Assembly (NCBI GenBank): GCA_024036415.1
Contig: JAMWET010003934.1
Coordinates: 305,001 to 369,000 of the forward strand
DNA: 64,000 nt
Direction of reading: 5' to 3'
Origin: Prochilodus magdalenae
Lineage: Eukaryota; Chordata; Actinopteri; Characiformes; Prochilodontidae
The translations under genes were made by a program, and so were the position numbers. The notes below the pieces were generated by a model that searched no databases, was not told where the DNA came from, and saw nothing but the letters and a program-made list of their open reading frames with translations. Of the stretch, positions 63,561 through 64,000 are shown one piece after another (within the stretch, counting starts at the first letter, position 1; each line of letters begins with the position of its first letter).

Positions 63561-64000
63561 GTGTGATTTTTGTCTTCAGAAGATTTCAAATGATGGTGCA
63601 AATGATTATTATATTTATTTTAAATGGGTAAGACGTGTATTTGTGTGGACTGCTGAAAGTGGTGTCTATAAAGTATATAATAATGAGCATAGATCACAGA
63701 GCTTTGATATAGAGCTTTTAGCAGTTAGAACACAAATAACGATCAGTTATGCAATATGTGATCCGTCATAACTATCTATGAGGACAGTGTCAAAAGACGA
63801 GCTAGCAAAGTAGTTTTTGGGTTTGGAAAGATACAGTGTGTTAATAAATCAGTACCAGGGCGGCAGTTTTTAACTACACTGTATAAGCAGATAATAATAA
63901 ATAAATGACAGTTTTATACCTCAACACTCCGTAAGTTATTTTAAATGGAAGCACAAATAGCAAACATTAAGAGCAGACGATAAATCCCCTAGAATATATT

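Larger units (their letters stand above)
49956..64000 (-). other. gnai1: gnai1 intron 1 (3' part, over 14 kb)
   Basis: No sequence in this stretch matches the expected exon 1 (start MGCTLSAEDK, GC-rich), so the intron continues past the window edge. It contains transposons, MITEs and microsatellites described separately. The unlisted remainder (for example 50900-51600, 52340-53900, 54960-55830, 56260-57360, 59390-60200, 61870-62970 and 63600-64000) shows no recognisable gene. Confidence 0.8.

Noticed and set aside
63173..63771. Cysteine-rich frames of 92-173 codons
   Set aside because: Translation of the TTCTATTGCCCCTGTGTGTG array; no cysteine pattern of a known family.

Overview
The window reads as nuclear DNA from a teleost fish. 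It is AT-rich and CpG-poor outside one anomalous block, its gene is split by conventional GT-AG introns, and its repeats are of fish type: several Tc1/mariner families, a hAT element, MITEs, SINE-like tRNA-derived pieces and abundant microsatellites. The closer placement (perhaps an otophysan such as a characiform or catfish) is only an impression from repeat families.

Only one protein-coding gene can be supported. It is gnai1, the G protein alpha-i1 subunit, on the minus strand. Seven coding exons (2 to 8) lie at 49955 down to 36322. Their lengths (43, 142, 158, 129, 130, 154 and 191 nt) and phases leave exactly 118 nt for exon 1, giving the usual 354-residue protein. Exon 1 is not in the window, so intron 1 is longer than 14 kb and fills the right-hand end (49956-64000). 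A good donor 17 nt after the stop and a strong acceptor at 34663 suggest a separate 3' UTR exon at about 34120-34662.

Left part (1-19900): intergenic DNA with no gene. It holds a nested MITE pair (2202-2881), a 20-bp-monomer minisatellite (5391-6456), three broken Tc1-like transposases (8085-8660, 10004-11250, 11740-12050), a fourth from another Tc1 family (18655-19075), and long GA/CT and CA tracts.

Centre (19909-32930): a very large minisatellite of 20-bp monomers with the consensus core CAGTCAAAC. It is regular from about 20.1 to 24.2 kb, progressively corrupted to about 26.1 kb, almost unrecognisable from 26.1 to 31.17 kb, and abruptly clean again from 31.17 to 32.8 kb. The middle block has lost the CpG depletion seen elsewhere and contains poly-A to poly-G joins. 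It looks like uncorrected or spurious assembly sequence rather than biology. The very long open frames across the array are artefacts of a stop-free repeat.

Right part (33000-64000): the gnai1 locus with repeat-filled introns. These include a telomere-like hexamer tract (42765-43340), a 2-kb hAT element with a perfect 8-bp target duplication and a leftover BED-finger exon (57376-59374), two further Tc1 remnants (60204-60650, 60930-61863), and a third 20-bp-monomer minisatellite (63248-63560). The recurrence of 20-bp monomers in three separate arrays is the most unusual pattern after the anomalous central block.
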